64,000 bases of DNA from G942493375 sp942493375 (GTDB lineage Bacteria; Armatimonadota; UBA5829): assembly GCA_942493375.1 (NCBI GenBank), contig OW818698.1:5704001-5768000 (forward strand), given 5' to 3'. Made by a program: the position numbers and the translations under genes. Position 1 is the first letter of the stretch, and each line of letters starts with the position of its first letter. Of this stretch, positions 1 to 7,441 are shown in pieces. The notes under the pieces were generated by a model that did not search any database, was not told the DNA's origin, and saw only the letters and a program-made list of their open reading frames with translations.

Positions 1-1
1 T

Positions 2-1084
2 TCCGAGGAATTTGCTCTGCGGGCTAAAGATGCAGTTGAGAAAGCCAACCAGCCCACGCCTGCAGTGGAACAGGACTGGCATAAGCTGTGTGAGCGGGAT
101 GATGTGGATATTGTATATATCTGCACTCCCTGGGATTTGCACGTGCCTATGGCAGTTTATGCTATGGAGTGTGGTAAGCATGCGGCCCTTGAAGTCCCAG
201 CAGCTAATACGCTGGAAGGCTGCTGGCAGATGGTTGATACGTCTGAACGCACCCGCAAGCACTGCATCATTCTGGAAAACTGCTGTTATGAATATGCTGA
301 GATGATGGTAATGAATATGGCCCGAGAAGGTCTGTTCGGAACAATCACCCATGGCGAAGCAGCATATATTCACGATCTGAGAGAGACACTACTGGCTGAT
401 GAGGGTGAAGGACGCTGGAGGCGGTTCCCCCATATTACACGTGACAGCAATCACTATCCAACCCACGGCCTCGGTCCTGTTGCCTGGTATATGAATATCA
501 ATCGTGGAGACAGGTTTACCAGGTTGGTATCCATGAGCAGCCAGCCAGCATCACTTGCAGAATATCGTGATTCACACCTGGAATCTGATGATCCAAAGCG
601 CAAAGAGAGCTATATAGCCGGTGATATGAATACTTCAATCTTGAAAACAGCGCTTGGTAGAACAGTCATGCTTCAGCACGATATCGTGACACCCAGGCCA
701 TACAGCCGGATCAATTTGTTGCAGGGAACCAAAGGCGCATTCTGCGACTGGCCTCCACGAATTTTCTTTGACAGTGGTGCAGAACACGACTGGGAGTCCA
801 TAGAGCCTTATAAAGAAAAATACGAACACCCATTGTGGAAAGAGCATGGGGAACTAGCGCGACAGCTTGGTGGACACGGCGGTATGGACTTTATTATGAA
901 CTACCGTTTGATCCAGTGTTACCGAAAAGGAATGGCGCCTGATATGGATGTTTACGATGCAGCTTCGTGGAGTGCACCAGGGCCTCTCTCGGAAATTTCG
1001 GTAGCCTGGGGGAATATTCCACTGCCCTTCCCTGACTTTACACGGGGCAATTACCAACAACCGGACGAACGGGCTCAGAAGTGA
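2..1084 (+). CDS. GH109-like Gfo/Idh/MocA glycosidase, 5' end missing
   Basis: The reading frame is open from base 2, so the gene starts upstream of the window. About 360 residues are visible. Family GH109 enzymes (such as alpha-N-acetylgalactosaminidase) use a tightly bound NAD and an oxidation-elimination mechanism on the Gfo/Idh/MocA fold. The segments YICTPWDLHVPMAVYAMECG, EVPAA, ENCCYEYAE and HGEAAYIHDLRE are hallmarks of that family. The NAD-binding glycine motif would lie in the missing N-terminus. The C-terminal alpha/beta substrate domain is intact and ends at TGA 1082-1084. A cytoplasmic or periplasmic role in removing terminal N-acetylhexosamines fits the other glycosidases nearby. 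The family call is firm; the exact substrate is not. Confidence 0.85.
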   Translation, partial: SEEFALRAKDAVEKANQPTPAVEQDWHKLCERDDVDIVYICTPWDLHVPMAVYAMECGKHAALEVPAANTLEGCWQMVDTSERTRKHCIILENCCYEYAEMMVMNMAREGLFGTITHGEAAYIHDLRETLLADEGEGRWRRFPHITRDSNHYPTHGLGPVAWYMNINRGDRFTRLVSMSSQPASLAEYRDSHLESDDPKRKESYIAGDMNTSILKTALGRTVMLQHDIVTPRPYSRINLLQGTKGAFCDWPPRIFFDSGAEHDWESIEPYKEKYEHPLWKEHGELARQLGGHGGMDFIMNYRLIQCYRKGMAPDMDVYDAASWSAPGPLSEISVAWGNIPLPFPDFTRGNYQQPDERAQK

Positions 1085-1201
1085 ACCACGGAATGTTCGG
1101 AAGGGATTTTTAACCACAGGTGTAAATGCTGTGCATTTACACTGGAATACACGGAATTGGGAAGAAAAAGAGGTTTGTGGCTTTCTAGAAGTATGGTATA
1201 G

Positions 1202-1265
1202 ATTGTGATGCAGGCTTCCAGCCTGCCATCGTGCAAGATGGCAGGCTGGAAGCCTGCATCACAAT
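1202..1265. repeat. Perfect inverted repeat, family C
   Basis: Two 28-base arms (GCAGGCTTCCAGCCTGC and its complement, ending in ATTGTGATG at the outside) flank a short loop. The same unit occurs as half-elements at 4409, 11971, 28551, 35994 and 51239. Here it sits 17 bases beyond the stop codon of the UPF0016 gene and could also act as a transcription terminator. Confidence 0.85.
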
Positions 1266-1281
1266 TGTTGTTTCGTCATAT

Positions 1282-1962
1282 TTAGTCTGCTAGTGCGGTT
1301 GCTAGTTTTTGTTTGTCGTGTCTTATTAGGAACAGGAATCCTATAATTGATGCCAGGGTTATCAGGCTGGCTACTGTTATTGCTGATATTGGGGCTTTGA
1401 CTGCACCTTCATAACCGTTGAAGATTCCAAAACCCAGGAATATGAATGCAGCTCCGATTTTGACTGCTCTCTCCGGAAGTTTCTTTCCAAGCATAAGTCC
1501 TACTACAATTGCTATTCCATCAGCCAGTACCATGCCGATTGTCGATCCGAGCCAGACAGGGATCAGCGGGTATTGTGCGGCGAGAGTTACGGTGCTGAGC
1601 ATGGTTTTGTCTCCCAGTTCAGCAATAAAGAATGTTGTGAACACCAGCCAGAAAGGTGATTTCCCCTGTATGTTATCACATTCTTCCTTGCTCAGATTGT
1701 CTCCCCTAAGAGTCCATAATGCGAATATTATGAAAGCTACACCTGCTGCCAGGCTCAGGTAACTTGCAGGCACAAATTTGGAAACCCCACCACCCAGCAG
1801 GACTGAGATGACATGAACAATCAGTGTAGCTGCAAATATGGCTGACAGGACGATCTTGGCGTTATATCTGCTGGCAAGGCATAAAGCCACCAACTGAGTT
1901 TTGTCACCGGTCTCAGCAATGAATATCATCCCCATCGAGATCAAAAAAGCTTCCAAGTGCAT
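1282..1962 (-). CDS. UPF0016/TMEM165-GDT1 family manganese exporter
   Basis: This 226-residue integral membrane protein has the duplicated three-helix unit of the family (PF01169). Each half carries the cation-binding signature, seen as FIAETGDKTQL near residue 15 and FIAELGDKTML near residue 127. Relatives include MneA/Mnx of bacteria and TMEM165 of eukaryotes, which export Mn2+ or exchange Ca2+/Mn2+ for protons. I chose the ATG at 1962 because AGGAGG lies directly upstream (1963-1968); a longer frame to 2031 would read through the terminator hairpin. The leader is a yybP-ykoY Mn2+ riboswitch, which strongly supports manganese as the substrate and implies expression only when manganese is in excess. 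Confidence 0.9.
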   Translation of the reverse strand: MHLEAFLISMGMIFIAETGDKTQLVALCLASRYNAKIVLSAIFAATLIVHVISVLLGGGVSKFVPASYLSLAAGVAFIIFALWTLRGDNLSKEECDNIQGKSPFWLVFTTFFIAELGDKTMLSTVTLAAQYPLIPVWLGSTIGMVLADGIAIVVGLMLGKKLPERAVKIGAAFIFLGFGIFNGYEGAVKAPISAITVASLITLASIIGFLFLIRHDKQKLATALAD

Positions 1963-1967
1963 CCTCC

Positions 1968-2028
1968 TAAAACAACAAAAAGACCTTTGCGCCCTATATA
2001 TACAAATATACACAGAACGCAAAGGTCT
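1968..2028 (-). terminator. Riboswitch expression-platform terminator
   Basis: On the minus strand an 11-base stem, AGACCTTTGCG at 2028-2018 with its complement at 1991-1981, is followed by TTTTTGTTGTTTT. It ends just before the Shine-Dalgarno of the UPF0016 gene. In ON-type yybP-ykoY switches ligand binding prevents such a hairpin from forming. Here the terminator is spaced about 15 bases after the aptamer. Confidence 0.8.
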
Positions 2029-2040
2029 CACTAAACCTGA

Positions 2041-2123
2041 TGGGAGGTCCGGCAGAACCAGGTTTGACCGGATTACCAGTCTTGCCAGTATGTTGACCCT
2101 GCCGCAAAGAGCTACTCCCCCTT
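2041..2123 (-). promoter_or_regulatory. yybP-ykoY (Mn2+) riboswitch aptamer
   Basis: The minus strand carries the hallmark GGGGAGTAGC (2119-2110) and the downstream GCCGGACCTCCC (2053-2042), which pairs with the GGGGAG arm to close the first helix. GTCAACATAC between them fits the conserved loop region. This is the known pairing of motif and gene family: yybP-ykoY leaders regulate UPF0016/MneA, MntP and P-type Mn exporters. The helix assignment was done by eye. Confidence 0.85.
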
Positions 2124-2134
2124 GCTACATATAT

Positions 2135-2143
2135 ATCTTACCA
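2135..2143 (-). promoter_or_regulatory. Extended -10 promoter of the manganese exporter
   Basis: Minus-strand TGG-TAAGAT would start transcription near 2128, a few bases before the riboswitch aptamer. There is no convincing -35 box. Confidence 0.5.
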
Positions 2144-2149
2144 TATCCG

Positions 2150-2522
2150 GCGGGGAGAAGGGAAGGAAAAGGCTTCAGACTTCGGGCTTCAGGCTTCAGG
2201 AAGGAGCGGTCTTGTGGGATTTGCAACATCCTCGGCGAAGCAGATACTTAATTCTCCCTTGGAGTAGGGGGTGCCCCGTTAGTCCTGAGTAGCGTATCGT
2301 ATCGAAGGGCGGTCGGTTGTGCACAATCTATCAGGACAGGCTCTTCGCAGCCGCCCTTCGATACGCCTGCGGCTACTCAGGACTAACGGAAAATTTTCCA
2401 TTTTTGCTTCTTTGCGCTTTAGCTTCAAGTCTAAATATGTGATCTATGTTCCGCAAAGCACGACCATTCCCTTCCTGAAGCCCGAAGTCTGAAGTCTGAA
2501 GCCTCTTCCTTCCCTTCCCCAG
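2150..2522. repeat. Nested inverted repeats (families F, E, B)
   Basis: The outer arms (about 2150-2210 and 2465-2522) are GAAGGGAAGG plus a run of GGCTTCAGACTTCGGGCTTC units and their complement. The inner arms (2276-2310 and 2350-2389) are CGTTAGTCCTGAGTAGCGTA and complement, family B. A CTCCCTTGGAGTAGGGGG unit (family E) lies at 2252-2270. No gene is visible in the interval. Confidence 0.8.
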
Positions 2523-2536
2523 TAATTGCTGTGTGG

Positions 2537-2545
2537 TGTTATAAT
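2537..2545 (+). promoter_or_regulatory. Extended -10 promoter for the URO-D/kinase pair
   Basis: TGT-TATAAT, 33 bases before the chosen start. No good -35 box is present. Confidence 0.5.
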
Positions 2546-2577
2546 AGTATCTGGTGTTTTATGAATACTAGAGGTAT

Positions 2578-3606
2578 GTGTTGTTGATTGCGGCTCCTAA
2601 ACTGGATAAAACTGGTTTTTTCCGGAATATCAAGCGTGAAGGAACTCCTTCACGGGTGTTTATTTGGGAGCATGCGGTTGATGATTCGATAAAATTACAA
2701 ATAGCAGAGCGTTTTAATCTTGCTGAAGGGTTGGATAAATCGTGTAACGAATTCCCCTGGCAGTTGGATGTTCGGATATTTGAGTTTCTTTCTCAGGAAA
2801 TATTCAGGGTCAAACTGCCTGGCAGCGCTTTTCCGTTGTATGAAGGAAAATGGATAGAAGAACACAGTGGACCGATTTTTGCCCATGAGGATATCGATAA
2901 ATACCCCTGGCCAAAAATAGAAAATGTAGATTTTTCTCAACTAGACTGGTATGAGAGCAATTTGCCTGAGAATATGGGTATTAATCATACAGTCCACCAT
3001 TTTGAAACAGTGCGGGATTTGTTGGGGTTTGAGAACCTGTGCATCAGTTTATTTGAGCAACCGGATTTTGTTGCCCAGGTATGTGAACGGGTGGGGGATT
3101 TTGTGGAGAGTCTAGTCCGAACCCTCAGCGATTACCGGTGTATTGATGTAATATATAGCAGTGATGATTTTGGATTCAAAACTTCATTGATTATTGATCC
3201 GGGGAGCATACGCAAGTATTTTCTTCCCTGGTATAAGAAATTCTCTGATATTGCTCATACCAGCAACAAGCTATTCTTCGTTCACTCCTGTGGGCAGGTG
3301 CAGGAGATAATGGACGATCTGATTGATGATGTGGGCATGGATGCCAAGCACTCTTTCGAGGATGTTATTACACCTGTAATTGAAGCCAAGCGTTTGTGGG
3401 GAGACAGGGTTGCCTTGCTTGGAGGGCTTGATGTTGATTTTGTTGTCAGAAATGATGAGAATGCCATACGTCAGAGGGTCCGTGAAACATTGGATGTGTG
3501 TCTACCTGGTGGTGGATACTGCCTTGGGATGGGCAACTGGGTGACCAGTTATATTCCGGTGGACAATTATCTTGCGGTTCTCGATGAAGCTAGAAGATAC
3601 TGTTGA
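2578..3606 (+). CDS. Uroporphyrinogen decarboxylase (URO-D)-like protein
   Basis: This 342-residue protein has the URO-D/MtaA fold, but it is very unlikely to be HemE because the conserved N-terminal substrate arginines of true URO-D are absent. It carries HSCGQ (about residue 240), resembling the zinc-binding HxC motif of corrinoid:coenzyme M methyltransferases, and ends with a GMGNW segment typical of uncharacterised URO-D relatives. These proteins are abundant next to sugar-catabolism genes in Armatimonadota-like genomes; demethylation has been proposed for some. The frame begins at GTG 2578, just after AGAGG; TTG 2581 or 2584 would allow better spacing. It is followed after 10 bases by a kinase-fold gene. 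Confidence 0.75.
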   Translation: MLLIAAPKLDKTGFFRNIKREGTPSRVFIWEHAVDDSIKLQIAERFNLAEGLDKSCNEFPWQLDVRIFEFLSQEIFRVKLPGSAFPLYEGKWIEEHSGPIFAHEDIDKYPWPKIENVDFSQLDWYESNLPENMGINHTVHHFETVRDLLGFENLCISLFEQPDFVAQVCERVGDFVESLVRTLSDYRCIDVIYSSDDFGFKTSLIIDPGSIRKYFLPWYKKFSDIAHTSNKLFFVHSCGQVQEIMDDLIDDVGMDAKHSFEDVITPVIEAKRLWGDRVALLGGLDVDFVVRNDENAIRQRVRETLDVCLPGGGYCLGMGNWVTSYIPVDNYLAVLDEARRYC

Positions 3607-3616
3607 TTGCAAAACT

Positions 3617-4366
3617 ATGATTTTTATGCCTGAGAAACAACATATATTGGAAGATGCCTGCCCTGATGGTGAGTTGACACGGGAGTGGATCGAATCCCAT
3701 ACTATCCATCTGCACAGGACCGCCGGCGGCACCAGGCCGGACCTGCGTGTGGTGGAATGGAATGGCAAGCGTATCGCTGTCAAAGACTTCCGTAACAGTT
3801 CACCTGCATTCAGGGAGATTGTCGGTCGTATCCTTGTTCGTCGTGAACACGGAGCGTTGATGAAGCTGGTAGGTGTTCAGGGAGTACCTAATCTTATTGG
3901 CCGTATAGACGCATATGCGCTGGCAATGGAACATATTCCCCATCATGAGACTGCTTCTCTGGTTATCAACGCTCTGGATAATAAATTTTATGAACAGCTC
4001 AAGATTGCCGTCCACCAGATACACGAGCGTGGAGTTGCACACTGCGACTTACGTACATTCGGCAACGTTCTGGCAGGTGAGGATGGCATGCCATATATAG
4101 TTGATTTTGCTGCTTGTGTGTATAAAGGCAAAGGGATCAACCCCATATCATACTGGCTTTTCAGGCAATTTGTAAGTGCTGATAACAATGCAGTCCTCAG
4201 GGTAAAACGCCGTTTCTCACCTGCACTGCTGACTGAAGCAGAACAACTGGAACTGGCAAAACCACTTCCGTTTGAGCGTCCTGCTAAGGCTATAGGATTG
4301 TTCATTCGAGGAGTAGTTAAACGTATAGCAGCCAGGTCATCAGCACGTCGGAATGCTCGTGTGTGA
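3617..4366 (+). CDS. Small Kdo/WaaP- or RIO-like protein kinase
   Basis: The 249-residue protein has a minimal kinase core: AVKDF with candidate ATP lysine K56, HCDLRTFGN with catalytic D144 and N150, and DFA (D163) in place of DFG. The order and the HxDL motif resemble lipopolysaccharide core heptose/Kdo kinases (WaaP, InaA, KdkA) and RIO kinases. The C-terminus is basic (RIAARSSARRNAR), compatible with a membrane or nucleic-acid surface. I chose ATG 3617, ten bases after the URO-D stop, over the frame opening at 3572, which overlaps that gene. Co-transcription with the URO-D-like gene is likely. The substrate is unknown. Confidence 0.7.
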   Translation: MIFMPEKQHILEDACPDGELTREWIESHTIHLHRTAGGTRPDLRVVEWNGKRIAVKDFRNSSPAFREIVGRILVRREHGALMKLVGVQGVPNLIGRIDAYALAMEHIPHHETASLVINALDNKFYEQLKIAVHQIHERGVAHCDLRTFGNVLAGEDGMPYIVDFAACVYKGKGINPISYWLFRQFVSADNNAVLRVKRRFSPALLTEAEQLELAKPLPFERPAKAIGLFIRGVVKRIAARSSARRNARV

Positions 4367-4373
4367 ATGAGGG

Positions 4374-4403
4374 TTTGGTGGCGATTTTGAAATCGCCACC
4401 AAA
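4374..4403. terminator. Bidirectional hairpin between convergent genes
   Basis: A perfect inverted repeat with 14-base arms TTTGGTGGCGATTT and its complement and a two-base loop. It lies between the convergent kinase and protease-like genes. Runs of three T/A flank it rather than a long U tract. Confidence 0.6.
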
Positions 4404-4408
4404 GGGAA

Positions 4409-4437
4409 CGCAGGCTGGAAGCCCGCACCACAATTTA
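4409..4437. repeat. Family C half-element overlapping a stop codon
   Basis: CAGGCTGGAAGCCCGCACCA followed by CAATTTA. The final TTA is the complement of the TAA stop of the minus-strand gene at 4435. Confidence 0.8.
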
Positions 4438-5211
4438 TTGTTTCTTGGGTTTTTTTGCTTGCAGGGCTGCTTTCAGGACTGTGTCTGAGGGCATTATTAC
4501 CATCAGCATCTCCTGCATTCCACCGCTTCGGGATGTATTGCTTTTTATGCTTGTTCTTCTTACTACGATTCCTGCACATTTTCCATCCATTGTGAACGCA
4601 GGTCCACCCTGTGCATATGGATTGCTGATAACAAAGAATTTTCTTGGTTTGGATACTACATCCATTACATCATCAAAACCACTTGCAATCGATCTTCCTG
4701 CAACCTGCCCTAACCTGTAGATTGTCAGAACCCGGTCAAGCAGCAATGGATTTGAAGCATTTGCCAGATTAACATATGGCAGCTTACCTGTGACGGGTGT
4801 CTTTGGTTTCAGGAATGCCAGGTTTAGGTCGCGGTCTCTTACTACTACATCAACCGGGATCTCTGTTCCATCATCCTGTCTGATCAAAGCGTCAGTGACT
4901 TTAATGGTGAGTTTGAAGTCCTCCCCACTCATATCGGGCATCAAAGACATCGGGTCTATCTGCGAGAGAGCAGTTACCACAAGCCCTGATGGATCGATGA
5001 CAGTCCCGGTTGCGCTCATCTTTGTCTCGCGCTTCTCGCTCTGCCCCCCATATGAGGCGTTTTCCTCCAGCACCAACTGAATGGTGACGATTGCTTTGGA
5101 GTTCTTCGCAGTGATTGCCCGTCCTGTTTGGGACATGTTGTCTGCGGAGAATCCGGCAGCTGATATAAGTAATATAGCAGCTACTTCTAATGAGATAAGT
5201 CTAGCTTTCAT
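4435..5211 (-). CDS. Secreted trypsin-fold protein, apparently inactive
   Basis: A 258-residue exported protein with a signal peptide (residues 1-22, ending near GFSA). The rest follows the layout of an HtrA-type protease domain: TGTVIDPSGLVVTALSQID replaces the usual SGfIids-G-ivTNhHV block, DLNLAFL replaces DlAvLkv, and YAQGGPAF replaces GNSGGPL. The catalytic His and Ser are therefore missing, with Gln at the Ser position. Its ATG overlaps the TAA of the active HtrA-like gene by one base (TAATG), so the two are translationally coupled. A chaperone, inhibitor or regulatory subunit is plausible; this is inference. The stop codon lies inside a family C repeat. Confidence 0.75.
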   Translation of the reverse strand: MKARLISLEVAAILLISAAGFSADNMSQTGRAITAKNSKAIVTIQLVLEENASYGGQSEKRETKMSATGTVIDPSGLVVTALSQIDPMSLMPDMSGEDFKLTIKVTDALIRQDDGTEIPVDVVVRDRDLNLAFLKPKTPVTGKLPYVNLANASNPLLLDRVLTIYRLGQVAGRSIASGFDDVMDVVSKPRKFFVISNPYAQGGPAFTMDGKCAGIVVRRTSIKSNTSRSGGMQEMLMVIMPSDTVLKAALQAKKPKKQ

Positions 5212-7238
5212 TATTCCGGCCATTCGGGTTTGACCTCCAGATATGCGGTGTGGATGCCGCGTTTCACACGGAATACGACATACACTGGTTTTGTTTTTGC
5301 GATTTCTGCGAGCGTAGTTTTCAGTTTTTCCAGGTCGCTGATAGAGACCCCATTGATCTGGGTGATGACATCAGCAGTCTGCAACTGAGCAAGTGCAGCC
5401 CAGCCTCCGGTAGAGACGGAGTTAACATAAACTCCCTGAGACTCCTTGGTGACTTTACCCTTGCTTCGGTCGGTGAATGCTATATCACGGGCCTGGAACT
5501 CGAATATATCATCATCGTGTTTTACGAAATCTGATTCAGGTTTAGGAGCAGCAGCAAGCTCAACAGTAACATCCAGTGGTTTATTCTCTCTCAGGATGTT
5601 GAGTTTAACCTTGGTTCCGATCTCATACTGACGGATGATGCTCGGGAAGACCTCTACATCGTCCATCTCCTCAGCAGGTATCTGTTCTCCATCGAGTTTG
5701 AGGATAAGGTCACCGATTTTCAGGCCTGCTTTGCTGGCATTGGAGTCTGGGAAGACTCTTGTTATTCTAACACCGGTCTTCTTTGCTATTCCCATAGCCT
5801 TTGCAAGTTCACGGGTCAATGGCTGAGATTCAACCGGCAGCCAGGCTTTGCTGATCTCCTGTCCGGCTTCAGTGGTGTCACCTTTACCGAGTTTGACTAC
5901 GGTAGCATAGTGGTCTTTCGCACGCAGGAACTCTACTATGACAGGAATGGATTTAGCATCACCGGCTGTCAGAGCCTTAGTAATGTTTCTAAGTCCATCC
6001 ATATCCTTGACCGGTTTATCAGCTACTTTCGTTACGATATCACCTTCGGTAAGAGTCGGCTTTGCAGCGCCGGCAGGACCACTGGGGAGGAAGCTGGTGA
6101 TCATAACCCCGTCCTGTGACTCTAACTGCATCTCTTTTTGATCGTAATAGTTGAGATTGCTTCCGCATATTCCCCAACTCTTCAGCTCATGCTGCTTTTC
6201 TGCAACAGCCGGTCGGGCATCAGTTTTTGTGTCTATCGTCATCTCAGCATTGTCTCTGAGAATCTTGATCTTTACTGCTTGACCAGTTGGAAGAGAATAG
6301 ATGAATTGGTTGATGCCGGGAATTTGTTCTCTGAATCTGGCAGTAAACTGTTGATCACCAATCGACTGCAGGATATCTCCCGGTTTGAGGCCTGCTGTTG
6401 CCCCTGAAGTTCCCGATGCTACATCGGAAATCAAGACACCAGTTTGAACTCCACCTGATTTTAGCAGCGGTTGGAGCTGTAATCCCAACCAACTCCGTTC
6501 GATCTTGCCTTTAGCGATCAATTCTGAACTGATCTTGGATGCAAGATTGCTGGGGATAGCTCCGGACAAGCCAAAGCTGATTTCGTTGATCCCGACTATC
6601 TTTCCTGAGACATCCACCAGCGGGCCTCCGGAGTTGCCGGGTTCTATGAGAGCGTCATGACCAATCCACAGAACAATCGACCCAACATCCTCTCCTTCCA
6701 GTCTGAGACCTTCAGAACCGAATGATGCAGGCATTACCATTTCTGTGTTACTGATTATGCCTTCAGTGACTGACTGTGAAATAGCTAATGGGCATCCCAG
6801 TGCGTACACTATTTGTCCAACCTTGAGCTGAGAGGAATCACCAAATGATGTGACAGGATAAGGGGATTCAGGATTAGCCGGCAATTTGATAACGGCAATG
6901 TCTGCGAGTGGATCTGTGCCGATGATCTTAGCTTCAATCTCTCTGCGGTCGGTAAGTGTGCAGACAACGTGTTCGGCATCATTTATTACATGATGGTTTG
7001 TGATGATATAACCATCGGCTGAAATGATTGCTCCACTCCCAAATGATTCCTGCTTGATCTCACGTCCCTGGTCATAATCCGTGGAGACGACGTGAATTCT
7101 GACAAGCGCTGTTCTTGCTGCCGAGACCGCCGCAGGCAGCGGAGTCTCGGAACTCTGGGCATATACTGATGTTCCCGCCATAGTAGTCAGTAATGCCAAC
7201 ATACCAACTGCAATCACATTGACAGTATAATTTCTCAT
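5211..7238 (-). CDS. HtrA/DegP-like serine protease with four PDZ domains
   Basis: The 675-residue exported protein has a signal peptide ending near VYA-QSS (residue 27). A trypsin-like domain follows with NHHV (catalytic H83), LADIAV (D113) and GNSGGP (S203). Four PDZ-like modules then occupy roughly 253-335, 355-440, 465-560 and 590-672, each with a GLKPGDIL-like or equivalent segment. Classical DegP/DegQ has two PDZ domains, so this is long for the family. I chose ATG 7238, preceded by AAAGGTG, over GTG 7247. It probably degrades or refolds damaged envelope proteins. The next gene, a degenerate protease domain, overlaps its stop codon. Confidence 0.88.
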   Translation of the reverse strand: MRNYTVNVIAVGMLALLTTMAGTSVYAQSSETPLPAAVSAARTALVRIHVVSTDYDQGREIKQESFGSGAIISADGYIITNHHVINDAEHVVCTLTDRREIEAKIIGTDPLADIAVIKLPANPESPYPVTSFGDSSQLKVGQIVYALGCPLAISQSVTEGIISNTEMVMPASFGSEGLRLEGEDVGSIVLWIGHDALIEPGNSGGPLVDVSGKIVGINEISFGLSGAIPSNLASKISSELIAKGKIERSWLGLQLQPLLKSGGVQTGVLISDVASGTSGATAGLKPGDILQSIGDQQFTARFREQIPGINQFIYSLPTGQAVKIKILRDNAEMTIDTKTDARPAVAEKQHELKSWGICGSNLNYYDQKEMQLESQDGVMITSFLPSGPAGAAKPTLTEGDIVTKVADKPVKDMDGLRNITKALTAGDAKSIPVIVEFLRAKDHYATVVKLGKGDTTEAGQEISKAWLPVESQPLTRELAKAMGIAKKTGVRITRVFPDSNASKAGLKIGDLILKLDGEQIPAEEMDDVEVFPSIIRQYEIGTKVKLNILRENKPLDVTVELAAAPKPESDFVKHDDDIFEFQARDIAFTDRSKGKVTKESQGVYVNSVSTGGWAALAQLQTADVITQINGVSISDLEKLKTTLAEIAKTKPVYVVFRVKRGIHTAYLEVKPEWPE

Positions 7239-7367
7239 GTTTGACACCTTTATGGGTAGTATTGGCCAGGTGCGAGCCTGGCCTGATAAGCTTTGGTGGT
7301 ATATGTTATCACATTTACCACTATTGTATCAAAAATAACGGTTCAGTATTTGTGAGTAAATTTCCGT

Positions 7368-7411
7368 CCATCCTTCGATGCGCGCTTCGCGCTACTCAGG
7401 ACGAACGGAAA
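7368..7411. repeat. Family B half-element
   Basis: CCTTCGATGCGCGCTTCGCG followed by CTACTCAGGACGAACGG, related to the paired elements at 2276 and 37016. Confidence 0.7.
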
Positions 7412-7441
7412 TTTACTATATTACGCATTAACACTGAACTT

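Noticed and set aside
1901..2251. Plus-strand open frame across the riboswitch and repeats
   Set aside because: It is antisense to the riboswitch leader and built from repeat sequence, with no start signals.
2578..3606. Assignment as HemE (heme biosynthesis)
   Set aside because: The conserved substrate-binding arginines and other HemE blocks are missing, and no heme genes are nearby; the HxC motif points to the MtaA-like side of the superfamily.
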